The notes under the pieces are model-generated. The model was not told where the DNA came from. It made no database searches and saw nothing but the letters and a program-made list of their open reading frames with translations. Below, piece by piece: positions 26,552 through 33,814 of a stretch of 64,000 bases of DNA. Source of the stretch: Planctomycetota bacterium (GTDB lineage Bacteria > Planctomycetota > Planctomycetia > Planctomycetales > Planctomycetaceae); the NCBI GenBank assembly GCA_018242525.1, contig JAFEBS010000048.1, positions 62,001-126,000 on the forward strand, written 5' to 3'. Made by a program: the position numbers and the translations under genes. The number at the start of each line of letters is the position of its first letter. The stretch's first letter is position 1.

Positions 26552-27709
26552 ATGACCGCCGCCGTCGTTCCAGATCCTGACAAAGATCATTCGGCCGACA
26601 AGATCGCGGCGCGCGGGCTCAAGGGGATCGTGGCGGCCGATACCACCATCTGCGATGTTGATGGAGAAGTCGGCAAACTAATTTACCGTGGATACAACAT
26701 TCACGATCTGGCAACGAAATCCAGCTTCGAAGAAACCGCCTACCTGCTGTTCAAGGGGGATCTGCCCAGCGCCGCGGAACTCGCCGCATTCAAGAAGTTG
26801 CTGGTCACGCATCGTGAAATCGAACCGGAAGTCCTGGCATTCCTGAAGTCGCTGCCACGCCACACCCCACCAATGACATCGCTCCGCTCGGCGGTCTCGA
26901 TGTCCGCGGCCTACGATCCGCTGGCAGAAGACGATTCACCGGCCGCCAACTTCGAAAAATCGATCCGACTGACGGCCGAGATGACAACGATTATCGCCGC
27001 CATTCGCCGTTTGTCGGCCGGACTGGAACCGGTCGCTCCACGCAGCGACTTGAGCCATGCCGGGAATTTCATGTACATGCTGAATGGCACCGTGCCATCG
27101 GCGGATGCCGAAAAGGCGATGGATCTGATTCTGATCCTGCATGCGGAACACGGGCTGAACGCCAGTACGTTTGCGGCGCGCGTAATCGCCGCCACGCTGT
27201 CTGACATCTACTCGGCCATTACCGGTGCCATCGGTGCGCTGAAGGGCCCGCTGCATGGTGGTGCCAACACGGAAGTCCTGAAGACGCTGCTGGAAATCGG
27301 CAGTGTCGAAAACGTCGTCCCCTGGGTTGACGCCGTTCGCGCCAAAAAGGGCAAGTTCATGGGCTTCGGCCATGCCGTGTATCAGGTCGAAGATCCACGA
27401 GCGATTCACTTGAAGGAACTGTCACGACGCCTGGGGATCGAAACCGGCGATTCGACGCTGTATGACATTTCGATCGCGATGGAACAAGCGGTCAAGAATG
27501 CGATCAAGAAAAACTGCAACGTCGACTTTTACTCGGCCAGCCTGCAGTACTACATGGGGATCCCCGGCGACATGTTCACCTGCGTTTTCGCAGCCAGCCG
27601 CATCGTCGGCTGGTGTGCTCACGTTCTGGAACAGGTCAGCGACAACAAGATCATTCGCCCGTCATCCAATTACATCGGTGCTCCTGAACGGACAATTGGT
27701 GACCGCTGA
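26552..27709 (+). CDS. gltA: Citrate synthase
   Basis: Citrate synthase joins acetyl-CoA and oxaloacetate at the entry to the TCA cycle. Start is the ATG at 26552, giving 385 residues, in the short bacterial/archaeal class. The catalytic triad residues are visible: His235 in GPLHGGANTEV, His274 in GFGHAVYQVEDPR and Asp325 in NVDFYSASLQYY. The HAEHGLNASTF segment at 197-207 is also characteristic. 2-methylcitrate synthase is closely related and cannot be excluded from sequence alone. The gene appears monocistronic, followed by a convergent small lipoprotein gene. Confidence 0.93.
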   Translation: MTAAVVPDPDKDHSADKIAARGLKGIVAADTTICDVDGEVGKLIYRGYNIHDLATKSSFEETAYLLFKGDLPSAAELAAFKKLLVTHREIEPEVLAFLKSLPRHTPPMTSLRSAVSMSAAYDPLAEDDSPAANFEKSIRLTAEMTTIIAAIRRLSAGLEPVAPRSDLSHAGNFMYMLNGTVPSADAEKAMDLILILHAEHGLNASTFAARVIAATLSDIYSAITGAIGALKGPLHGGANTEVLKTLLEIGSVENVVPWVDAVRAKKGKFMGFGHAVYQVEDPRAIHLKELSRRLGIETGDSTLYDISIAMEQAVKNAIKKNCNVDFYSASLQYYMGIPGDMFTCVFAASRIVGWCAHVLEQVSDNKIIRPSSNYIGAPERTIGDR

Positions 27710-27855
27710 TTCGACCATATGGACGGGCAGGCCGGAATGACCTTCCTGCGAGCGACGAAGTTTGTCGAATTCAGCGCGGCCGCACGTGCTCGTCATGACG
27801 AGCGTGTGTTGGTCTGAAGCCATGCGGGCGTTGCCGCGCATCCTGTACTGCCTGC

Positions 27856-28104
27856 TCAATCTGGGCAGCCCAGCAACGTCCAACCCCAGAGAGACATGGA
27901 GAGCTCGCTTTCTATCCAGTTTTTGCCACGCCGCCAACTGTCCAAGCTCGGCTTCGATTGCGACGTTGTGGGCGCGTCATTGGCAATATTGCGATGGCCA
28001 TGTTGGTCGTTGGGATGAACGCAAGCCGGCATCCCTGGACGCGCGCTATGGCACCCGGCCAGCAGAATCTGGATGGCGAAGAGCAGGCCAACGCGTCTGA
28101 TCAC
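27856..28104 (-). CDS. Small lipoprotein (82 aa), unknown function
   Basis: GTG at 28104 is preceded at nine bases by a perfect AGGAGG. The leader IRRVGLLFAIQILLAGC ends in an ideal lipobox (LAGC), with Cys18 as the lipid-modified residue. The mature part is short and polar, with two further cysteines. The open frame extends upstream to a TTG at 28134, but the strong ribosome site favours 28104. I recognise no family. It is convergent with citrate synthase and divergent from the flagellar sigma factor gene. Because it is short with a GTG start, it is easy to miss. Confidence 0.65.
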   Translation of the reverse strand: MIRRVGLLFAIQILLAGCHSARPGMPACVHPNDQHGHRNIANDAPTTSQSKPSLDSWRRGKNWIESELSMSLWGWTLLGCPD

Positions 28105-28423
28105 GGCTCGTAGCCTCCTGGCGGCAATTCCCAATGGTCACTGCGGCGGTTTATCGCCGTGACGTCCCTGTTGCAATCTCAATTCCTTACGAGGTTGGCC
28201 GCAGGTTCGTAACGGCAACTGCTGCCGATTCTGATCCCGTTTAAGTCTGATCTGGCCGGAATGCTGCGACGGATCCGGGTTCCTGCGCGGGATCGTGTTG
28301 ACCGATTTTCGATTCTCAGCACAATCCAAGAGCTTCTCTCCCGTCTCGTTTTTCAAACAGGATCTACCGGCCGGACAGTCGTCCGCCGGTCTTGTCGCAC
28401 ATACCAAGGATGGTCGCGTCAGC
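28105..28423. other. Upstream region of the flagellar-type operon
   Basis: This 319-base gap separates the small lipoprotein gene from the FliA-like sigma factor gene and should contain divergent promoters. The sigma-factor frame is open back to a TTG at 28295, but that part lacks domain content. I find no convincing sigma-54 or sigma-28 promoter by eye. No RNA gene is apparent. Confidence 0.35.
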
Positions 28424-29131
28424 ATGTCAGCCGCTGTGGGACGCAAACTTCAGGAGTATTCACGCACGGCCGAACAAACGGCACGTGATGAACTTGTTGT
28501 CAGCCACCTGTGGCTGGTGCGGCATCTGATAGGCAAGGTAGCCGCCCGATTGCCGTCCGGAGTCGACGTCGACAATCTGGAATCGGCCGGTGTGCTGGGA
28601 CTGGTCGAGTCGGCACAGCGGTTTGATGCCAGTCGTGGAGTTGATTTCAAGTCGTTTGCAGCCCTGCGGATTCGTGGTGCGATCATTGACGAAGCGCGGC
28701 GGAATTGTCCGCTGCCGCAGGAAGTCATGCGACGCGTTTCTCTGGTGACCAAGGCCCGCGAACGACTCCCCGCCCCCGCGACAACAGAGCAAATCGCCCA
28801 CGAATCAGGTCTGACGAATGATGAAGTCCTGGATGCACTGATCGCCATGCCGTTTGTTCATGTTCATTCGCTGGAGCAACTGGAAACGGATCCCGAACAC
28901 CGGTCCGGCAATACCAGCGATACGGCAATGGAACACGAGGAACAGAAGCAATTGCTGGCGGATGCCATTGCCGCGCTGCCAGAACGGGAGCGACTGGTGG
29001 TGACGTTGTACTACACGGAGGATCTGCGTCTGAAGGAAATCGGGGCGGTCCTGAATCTGTCCGAATCGCGCGTGTCGCGGCTGTTGGCTTCGGCCCAGCA
29101 TCAGTTGCGCGAATATGTTTTGGCCCGCTGA
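28424..29131 (+). CDS. fliA: FliA/WhiG-type RNA polymerase sigma factor
   Basis: Start is placed at the ATG at 28424 (MSAAVGRKLQEYSRTAEQ), giving 235 residues, the usual FliA length. Region 2 is clear: DELVVSHLWLVRHLIGKVAA and LESAGVLGLVESAQRFDASRG, then DFKSFAALRIRGAIIDEARR. Region 3 (LPAPATTEQIAHESGLTNDE) and region 4 (LPERERLVVTLYYTEDLRLK, then LNLSESRVSRLLASA) follow. This is the class that transcribes late flagellar and chemotaxis genes. The downstream motA and motB genes on the same strand support that role. No anti-sigma factor FlgM is recognised nearby. Confidence 0.88.
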   Translation: MSAAVGRKLQEYSRTAEQTARDELVVSHLWLVRHLIGKVAARLPSGVDVDNLESAGVLGLVESAQRFDASRGVDFKSFAALRIRGAIIDEARRNCPLPQEVMRRVSLVTKARERLPAPATTEQIAHESGLTNDEVLDALIAMPFVHVHSLEQLETDPEHRSGNTSDTAMEHEEQKQLLADAIAALPERERLVVTLYYTEDLRLKEIGAVLNLSESRVSRLLASAQHQLREYVLAR

Positions 29132-29147
29132 TTTCGGAAGGAACACA

Positions 29148-29387
29148 ATGTCGGCTCGAGCCACTGACAAATCTGGCCGCGATCTCCCGCACTCGGTGCT
29201 GCCGGGCCATCGTGTCATCCAGACAACCGAAACGGCCCGCGTCGGCAGTGCACATGTCCATCCCCGCACAGTTGGCGGACAACCGAAGGTGGAACTGGTT
29301 CGCGATGGCGACATCGTCAAGGCGATCGACGTCACTTGCTCGTGCGGCGAGCAGATTCGCATTTGGTGCTCATATGGAGCGGAATAG
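29148..29387 (+). CDS. Small conserved-looking protein with CxC motif (79 aa)
   Basis: The ATG at 29148 has GGAAGGAA upstream, and the gene starts 17 bases after the sigma factor stop. The protein has no signal peptide. The C-terminal half is beta-rich and contains DVTCSCGEQIRIWC, a C-x-C plus Cys pattern that could bind a metal. I do not recognise a family. Its position between a FliA-type sigma factor and motAB suggests a role linked to flagella or their regulation, but this is inference from context. Confidence 0.7.
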   Translation: MSARATDKSGRDLPHSVLPGHRVIQTTETARVGSAHVHPRTVGGQPKVELVRDGDIVKAIDVTCSCGEQIRIWCSYGAE

Positions 29388-29405
29388 TTGCTCGAAAGGC
29401 ACCCG

Positions 29406-30353
29406 ATGATTCGGATCAATGGCAAATCACTCTGGATGGCAATGTTCCTGGCGGGAACGGGGGTCTGCGCGTCCATGGTCGCCGGACAGCAGGGATTCGT
29501 CGACGATTCCTCGCACGTTCCTCCATCGCCAGCGGCGTACAACTCCGTACCGCGAGGAACCTTTGTTCCCGGGAATGTACCAAACCCATCCGTCACGCGT
29601 CCGGTCCCCGCCACGTCGGCCGCCACGGGGGATTTCGGATACAGTCGGCAACCGGCACGGACCAACCACCAAAGCGGAGCAACGGGGAAAGCCAAAGTCG
29701 GCCCATACGGGGTCGGTGGCCGACGTCCAGACCCTTCGCGAACCTCGAATTCGACCAGTTCCAGCGCCGATACTGTGCGTCAGGTGACGCCTCTGGGACA
29801 GGCCTCAACGACGAGCACAATTTCCCAGGCCGGGCATCTGGAAAATCCGGTCGAGTTCGGCTTTTCATCACCACCGCCTGGTCAATTGCCAGATTCCGGC
29901 CCATTCTTGAACTTTACCCATTCGCCGCCTCCAGCCCCCGGAATGAGTTTTCCCACCGAGCGAATCGGGGCTCCGCAGATCACGGGAAGTCGCATCGGAC
30001 TGCTGCCCGGTGAAACGGCCACGGAACGGTCGATGCGACTGATGTTGCACATTGGTGAATTGGAAAGCCGGCTGAATGCTTCAGAACAGCAGAACAGCGA
30101 ATTGCTGGCACTGACCCGGCAGCGGGATGATCAGTTGCTGCTGGCGATTCGGGAAATCAAGTCAGCGCGGAAGGAAGTAACGACAGCCCGTGATGAACTG
30201 GAACATCTGCGATCACAGGTCAAGGCATTGCAGGACAAGGTGCATGACGCCGAACGCGACAATGCGGCGTTGCTGCAGACCATGGCTCCGCTGCTCCAGA
30301 AACTCGTCGAATCGGATGGGCCGAATGCTCCGGCCAATGAAGATCAGGAATGA
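29406..30353 (+). CDS. Exported coiled-coil protein (315 aa)
   Basis: I start at the ATG at 29406, with AAAGG upstream and an immediate signal peptide (LWMAMFLAGTGVCASMVAG before QQGFV). The next 180 residues are low-complexity, rich in Pro, Ser, Gly and Thr. From about residue 205 the sequence is strongly heptad-like (LMLHIGELESRLNASEQQ through LRSQVKALQDKVHDAERD), predicting a coiled coil of about 90 residues. The stop overlaps the next start by four bases (ATGA at 30350). I do not recognise a named family. Its place in the operon suggests an envelope component of the flagellar apparatus. Confidence 0.75.
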   Translation: MIRINGKSLWMAMFLAGTGVCASMVAGQQGFVDDSSHVPPSPAAYNSVPRGTFVPGNVPNPSVTRPVPATSAATGDFGYSRQPARTNHQSGATGKAKVGPYGVGGRRPDPSRTSNSTSSSADTVRQVTPLGQASTTSTISQAGHLENPVEFGFSSPPPGQLPDSGPFLNFTHSPPPAPGMSFPTERIGAPQITGSRIGLLPGETATERSMRLMLHIGELESRLNASEQQNSELLALTRQRDDQLLLAIREIKSARKEVTTARDELEHLRSQVKALQDKVHDAERDNAALLQTMAPLLQKLVESDGPNAPANEDQE

Positions 30354-31141
30354 AGCCTGTCATGCCAAGACGTCGCTATTTACCGGGAATTCTGCTGCTG
30401 GTGCATCTGGGGTGCGCGCATCAGCCCATCCAGACGGCGGCACCAGTGGTCCCCGCTCCCTATCAGCAGTTTGTCTCGCAGAAATTCGACTGGTCGACGG
30501 TCAAGCGGGTCGTCCTGATGCCGATGTCCAACAACACGGCATTTGCTCAAGCGTCGGTTGAGATGCAAAATAATCTGGCGGCCGAGCTTCAACGTGCGGG
30601 CCGGTTCGATGTCGTCGTCGCCACTCATGAGGATCCCGGTGCCCGGGCTCGCGACGTCTTCTCCCGGGGAACATTCGATGAACTTGAACTGCTGCGAATC
30701 GCCCGTGAATACGACGCCCAGGCAGTGTTGTTCGGCCAGTTGACGCAGTACCACCCCTACCCACCACCCAAGGTCGGCTTGACGTTGCTGATGATCAGTC
30801 CCGCCGAAGGGGTCGCCATTGCCTCGGCCGATGGCTTGTGGGACGCCCGCGAAATTACGACGGCGCAACAGGCCCAGGGGTACCTGCACGAAAAGCTGAC
30901 CTGGCGACAAAGCCTGATGGGCGTCGACCGGGCTCTGGAATCGCCGGACGTCTACCAGCGGTTTGTCTGCCAGCAGATCGCAACTTCACTGCAGCCGGCA
31001 CAGGGTATCTTGCTGCCGCCGCCACCTTTGAACGCCCTGCCCTCCGATGTCATGTCGGCCGGCTACACTGCGCCCGCAGAATCGTCGTCACCGTCTCATC
31101 GAATCAATCCTTTCACCAGGACGAAGGCTCAAAGTCGTTAG
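30350..31141 (+). CDS. Probable lipoprotein, TolB/CsgG-like N-domain (263 aa)
   Basis: The start overlaps the preceding stop. The leader RRRYLPGILLLVHLGCAH places Cys22 at a lipobox-like site, but the -3 position is His, so lipidation is uncertain. The segment VKRVVLMPMSNNTAFAQASV, followed by AAELQRAGRFDVV and YDAQAVLFGQLTQYHPY, matches the order seen in TolB-N/CsgG/LpoB-like proteins that scan for an envelope partner. The C-terminal 40 residues are Pro/Ser-rich. It lies 132 bases upstream of motA. A peptidoglycan- or basal-body-linked role is inferred only from context. Confidence 0.72.
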   Translation: MKPVMPRRRYLPGILLLVHLGCAHQPIQTAAPVVPAPYQQFVSQKFDWSTVKRVVLMPMSNNTAFAQASVEMQNNLAAELQRAGRFDVVVATHEDPGARARDVFSRGTFDELELLRIAREYDAQAVLFGQLTQYHPYPPPKVGLTLLMISPAEGVAIASADGLWDAREITTAQQAQGYLHEKLTWRQSLMGVDRALESPDVYQRFVCQQIATSLQPAQGILLPPPPLNALPSDVMSAGYTAPAESSSPSHRINPFTRTKAQSR

Positions 31142-31273
31142 AATCCATTTCGCGGAAACTGTTTGCGCCATGTTGTGAGTCCAGACTTCGAAAGTCGGCA
31201 AGGAAGCGTCCATTTGTTCGACAAGTGAATTGATGGGGAGTGGTGTACGGACCTGCATCCGGAATTATGCGAC

Positions 31274-32050
31274 ATGGACTTTGCAACGATCATCGGATTT
31301 CTGGCGGCATTGGGAATCATCCTGGGCGCCATGTACCACCAGACTCACGGCCATCTGATGGGCTTTTACAGCACGGAAGGTGTGCTGCTGGTGATCGTCG
31401 GGTCGGCATGCGCGACGATGATGAGCATGCCGATGAAGAACTTTCTGGCCACCTTTCGCGTGCTCGGGAAGTGCATCTTTTACCGGGAGATCCCGTTGAC
31501 CGAAGCGCTGCTGCAACTGGTGGATTTTGCGGCCGTCGCCCGCAAGGATGGCGTCCTGGCACTCGAAGCCCGGTTGGAAGAAGCGAAGGAACCGTTCCTG
31601 GCCAAGGGGTTGAGAATGGTGATTGACGGCCAGGATCACGAGGCGGTCGAATCCAGCCTGCGGCTGGAACTATTCTCGCAGAGCGAACGACATGCCCTCG
31701 GGAAGAAGGTCTTCGCAATCATGGGGAACTATGCACCGGCATTCGGGTTGACGGCGACCATCATTGGTCAGGTCGTGATGTTCCAGAACATGGGAAGTGA
31801 CATCGCCGCGATCGGCGGTGGACTGTCGGTGGCATTGCTGGGAACTCTGTACGGATCGTTGTTTGCCAACATGCTCTGTCTTCCGCTGGCCGACAAACTG
31901 GGAATTCGTGCCAACCAGGAAGCGTTGCTGAAAGAACTGTACCTGCAGGGAATCATGGGGATCGCCGCGGGAAACTCTCCAACCGAATTGAAACAAACCC
32001 TGTTGAGTTTCCTGGACGGTCGAACCGCCACCAGGGTTGAACAGACCTGA
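31274..32050 (+). CDS. motA: Flagellar stator protein MotA
   Basis: The 258-residue protein has the four-helix MotA/TolQ/ExbB layout. The first helices (DFATIIGFLAALGIILGAM, STEGVLLVIVGSACATMM) are followed by a large cytoplasmic loop with acidic and basic residues (LEARLEEAKEPFLAKGLRM) that would contact the rotor. The last two helices are NYAPAFGLTATIIGQVVMF and GGGLSVALLGTLYGSLFANM; the PAFG Pro corresponds to the conserved proline near the stator ion site. It is directly followed by motB 81 bases downstream. Together they form the proton- or sodium-driven stator. Confidence 0.93.
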   Translation: MDFATIIGFLAALGIILGAMYHQTHGHLMGFYSTEGVLLVIVGSACATMMSMPMKNFLATFRVLGKCIFYREIPLTEALLQLVDFAAVARKDGVLALEARLEEAKEPFLAKGLRMVIDGQDHEAVESSLRLELFSQSERHALGKKVFAIMGNYAPAFGLTATIIGQVVMFQNMGSDIAAIGGGLSVALLGTLYGSLFANMLCLPLADKLGIRANQEALLKELYLQGIMGIAAGNSPTELKQTLLSFLDGRTATRVEQT

Positions 32051-32131
32051 CGATGAGACGCGGAGAGGGGGATGTCTGTCCCACGGTGTCGTTAAGCCAC
32101 AAGTCAAACCAACCATTCCGAAAGCAGGGCG

Positions 32132-32902
32132 ATGTCAGGCCACTCAGGTCCCGGCAAGAAAGGCGGCCACGAAGAGGGGGGCGGTCACGCACCCATGTGG
32201 ATCGTCAGCTTTGCCGACATGGTCATCCTGCTGATGAGTTTCTTCGTCTTGCTGCTTTGCCAGGGATCGCAAAAGACGGCCAGTGACGAGGATCTGCTCC
32301 GCATCCTGGCATCGGTCAAAGTTGGCTTTGGATATTCTCCCCGACCCGACTCGAAAGACCCGCTGGATATCGCCGTTCTGCAGGTGCTGTCGCAAAAGGG
32401 AGGTGGGTCATTCAGTGGACAGCGCTGGCTGCCAGCCGCGGTCAAGGGGACCGCGAACAAGGAACGCGACACATGGGTCAAGGCGCAGTCGCCACTCGGC
32501 AAACCGATTCGGTTTGCAAAGAATTCCGACGTTGTTCCCAAGTCGGCGCTGGCAGACCTGGATGAGATCGCGGAAATGGTCCGGCATCATTACCGAATGC
32601 TCGTGATCCAGGGGCACTGTTCGCAGGAAGAGGCGTACCGGGATGCCGCCGGCGGACATGACCTGTCGTTCCGGCGGGCGCTCGCCGTCAAGATCGCGCT
32701 GGAATCTCGTGGCGTCGCCGCCACACGGCTGCGCATCGTGTCGTGTGCCTCTCACGAATCGATGACCGTGCTGAAGTCACCCGACCGGCAACTCGTGGTC
32801 GTCACCATGGGCACGTATTTCCTCCCCACGGAAAACGATGTTCTGGAGGGAGCAATCGATGACGATGCGATCAAGAAACACCCCTCAAATCACGGACACT
32901 AA
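32132..32902 (+). CDS. motB: Flagellar stator protein MotB
   Basis: The 256-residue protein has one N-terminal transmembrane helix, APMWIVSFADMVILLMSFFV, in which Asp29 is the ion-carrying residue of MotB. A Gly/His-rich cytoplasmic head precedes it. The C-terminal OmpA-like peptidoglycan-binding domain starts near residue 140 (ADLDEIAEMVRHHYRMLVIQ) and contains the SFRRALAVKIALESRGV helix, which is like the SxxRAxxVxxxLxxxG pattern. The linker is about 80 residues and carries an unusual Gly/Trp segment. Only three bases separate it from the next gene. Confidence 0.92.
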   Translation: MSGHSGPGKKGGHEEGGGHAPMWIVSFADMVILLMSFFVLLLCQGSQKTASDEDLLRILASVKVGFGYSPRPDSKDPLDIAVLQVLSQKGGGSFSGQRWLPAAVKGTANKERDTWVKAQSPLGKPIRFAKNSDVVPKSALADLDEIAEMVRHHYRMLVIQGHCSQEEAYRDAAGGHDLSFRRALAVKIALESRGVAATRLRIVSCASHESMTVLKSPDRQLVVVTMGTYFLPTENDVLEGAIDDDAIKKHPSNHGH

Positions 32903-32905
32903 ATC

Positions 32906-33673
32906 ATGAGATTCCAGGGATCGGTCTCTCTCGCACTACTGCTGATCACTCACACAACCCTGGCCCAGGATCCAGTAAGCCCGTTGCCGCTGGATGACGT
33001 GGAACGCCAGATCTCACCGGAATTGAATGCGTTCCCCCAGACGACCGGGCCGACGCGAAGTGTGGACGCCGAAACTCCGTTCGAATCTGAGGTTGAAGCA
33101 CTACGGGCCGACCTGAAGTCGTTTCACGCCCTCAGTGAAGAAGTCGCCCGGATCGCTCGTTCGGCAGAAATGGAAGCCGATCGCACAAGTTTTCGCCAGC
33201 GACAGGAGATGCTTGATATCCTGACACGACTGGCCACTCAGGGAATCCAACGGCCGGTTACCAGGCCCGAAGATCGAAAGCCGGTCCTGATCGATGTCGC
33301 GATTCCACCGACCCCCGAACCGATCGAAGTCCCTGCCGTGACGGATTCTGCCGTCGATCAGTTCGCGCTCGGCAAGGTTCTGTTCCGCGCCAATGACTTC
33401 AAGAAGGCAGAGCAGGCCTTCCGCAAGGTCACTCCGTCGGACGAAAATCGTTTGCTGCTGAAGTACCTGATCGCAACCTGCCTGCGAAAGCAATCGCAGT
33501 GGCAACCTGCCATCGATGCCTATCGGGAAGTCGCCGCTTCGGACAAAGATCCCGTCCTGCGTGATCTGGCCAGGTTTCAGCTGGATGGCATTCGCTGGAA
33601 CCAGGAAACCGAAAAGCAGATCGAACAAATCCGCAAGCAGCGGGAAAAATCGGTCAGCAAACCCACTCCGTGA
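32906..33673 (+). CDS. Exported coiled-coil/TPR protein after motB
   Basis: The start lies three bases after motB, and the leader (VSLALLLITHTTLAQ before DPVSP) is a clear signal peptide. A coiled coil covers about residues 55-115. From about residue 148 there are two TPR-like helical pairs (FALGKVLFRANDFKKAEQAF and KYLIATCLRKQSQWQPAIDA). The overall order, signal, coiled coil, TPR, is like YbgF/CpoB-type periplasmic proteins that work with TolQRA or peptidoglycan machinery. Because it is coupled to motAB, a stator-assembly role is plausible but unproven. Length is 255 residues. Confidence 0.8.
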   Translation: MRFQGSVSLALLLITHTTLAQDPVSPLPLDDVERQISPELNAFPQTTGPTRSVDAETPFESEVEALRADLKSFHALSEEVARIARSAEMEADRTSFRQRQEMLDILTRLATQGIQRPVTRPEDRKPVLIDVAIPPTPEPIEVPAVTDSAVDQFALGKVLFRANDFKKAEQAFRKVTPSDENRLLLKYLIATCLRKQSQWQPAIDAYREVAASDKDPVLRDLARFQLDGIRWNQETEKQIEQIRKQREKSVSKPTP

Positions 33674-33693
33674 ACCAGGCGTCGTCAATGGCT

Positions 33694-33783
33694 TTGCCCA
33701 ACAAATGGGGTCAGACCCCTGCCACAGATATGTGATTTGAGTAGCAACCGCATGGGGACGGTCAGACTCCATTTGTTGGGCAA
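33694..33783. repeat. 15-bp inverted repeat with internal GGGGTCAGACCCC
   Basis: TTGCCCAACAAATGG (33694-33708) and CCATTTGTTGGGCAA (33769-33783) are exact reverse complements. Inside the left arm, GGGGTCAGACCCC is its own palindrome, like REP sequences tied to Y1-type RAYT transposases. It lies between convergent genes and could act as a bidirectional terminator. No RAYT gene is in the window. Confidence 0.85.
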
Positions 33784-33814
33784 GTCTGTCGTCAGCCAAG
33801 CCGTCTGCAGATAC

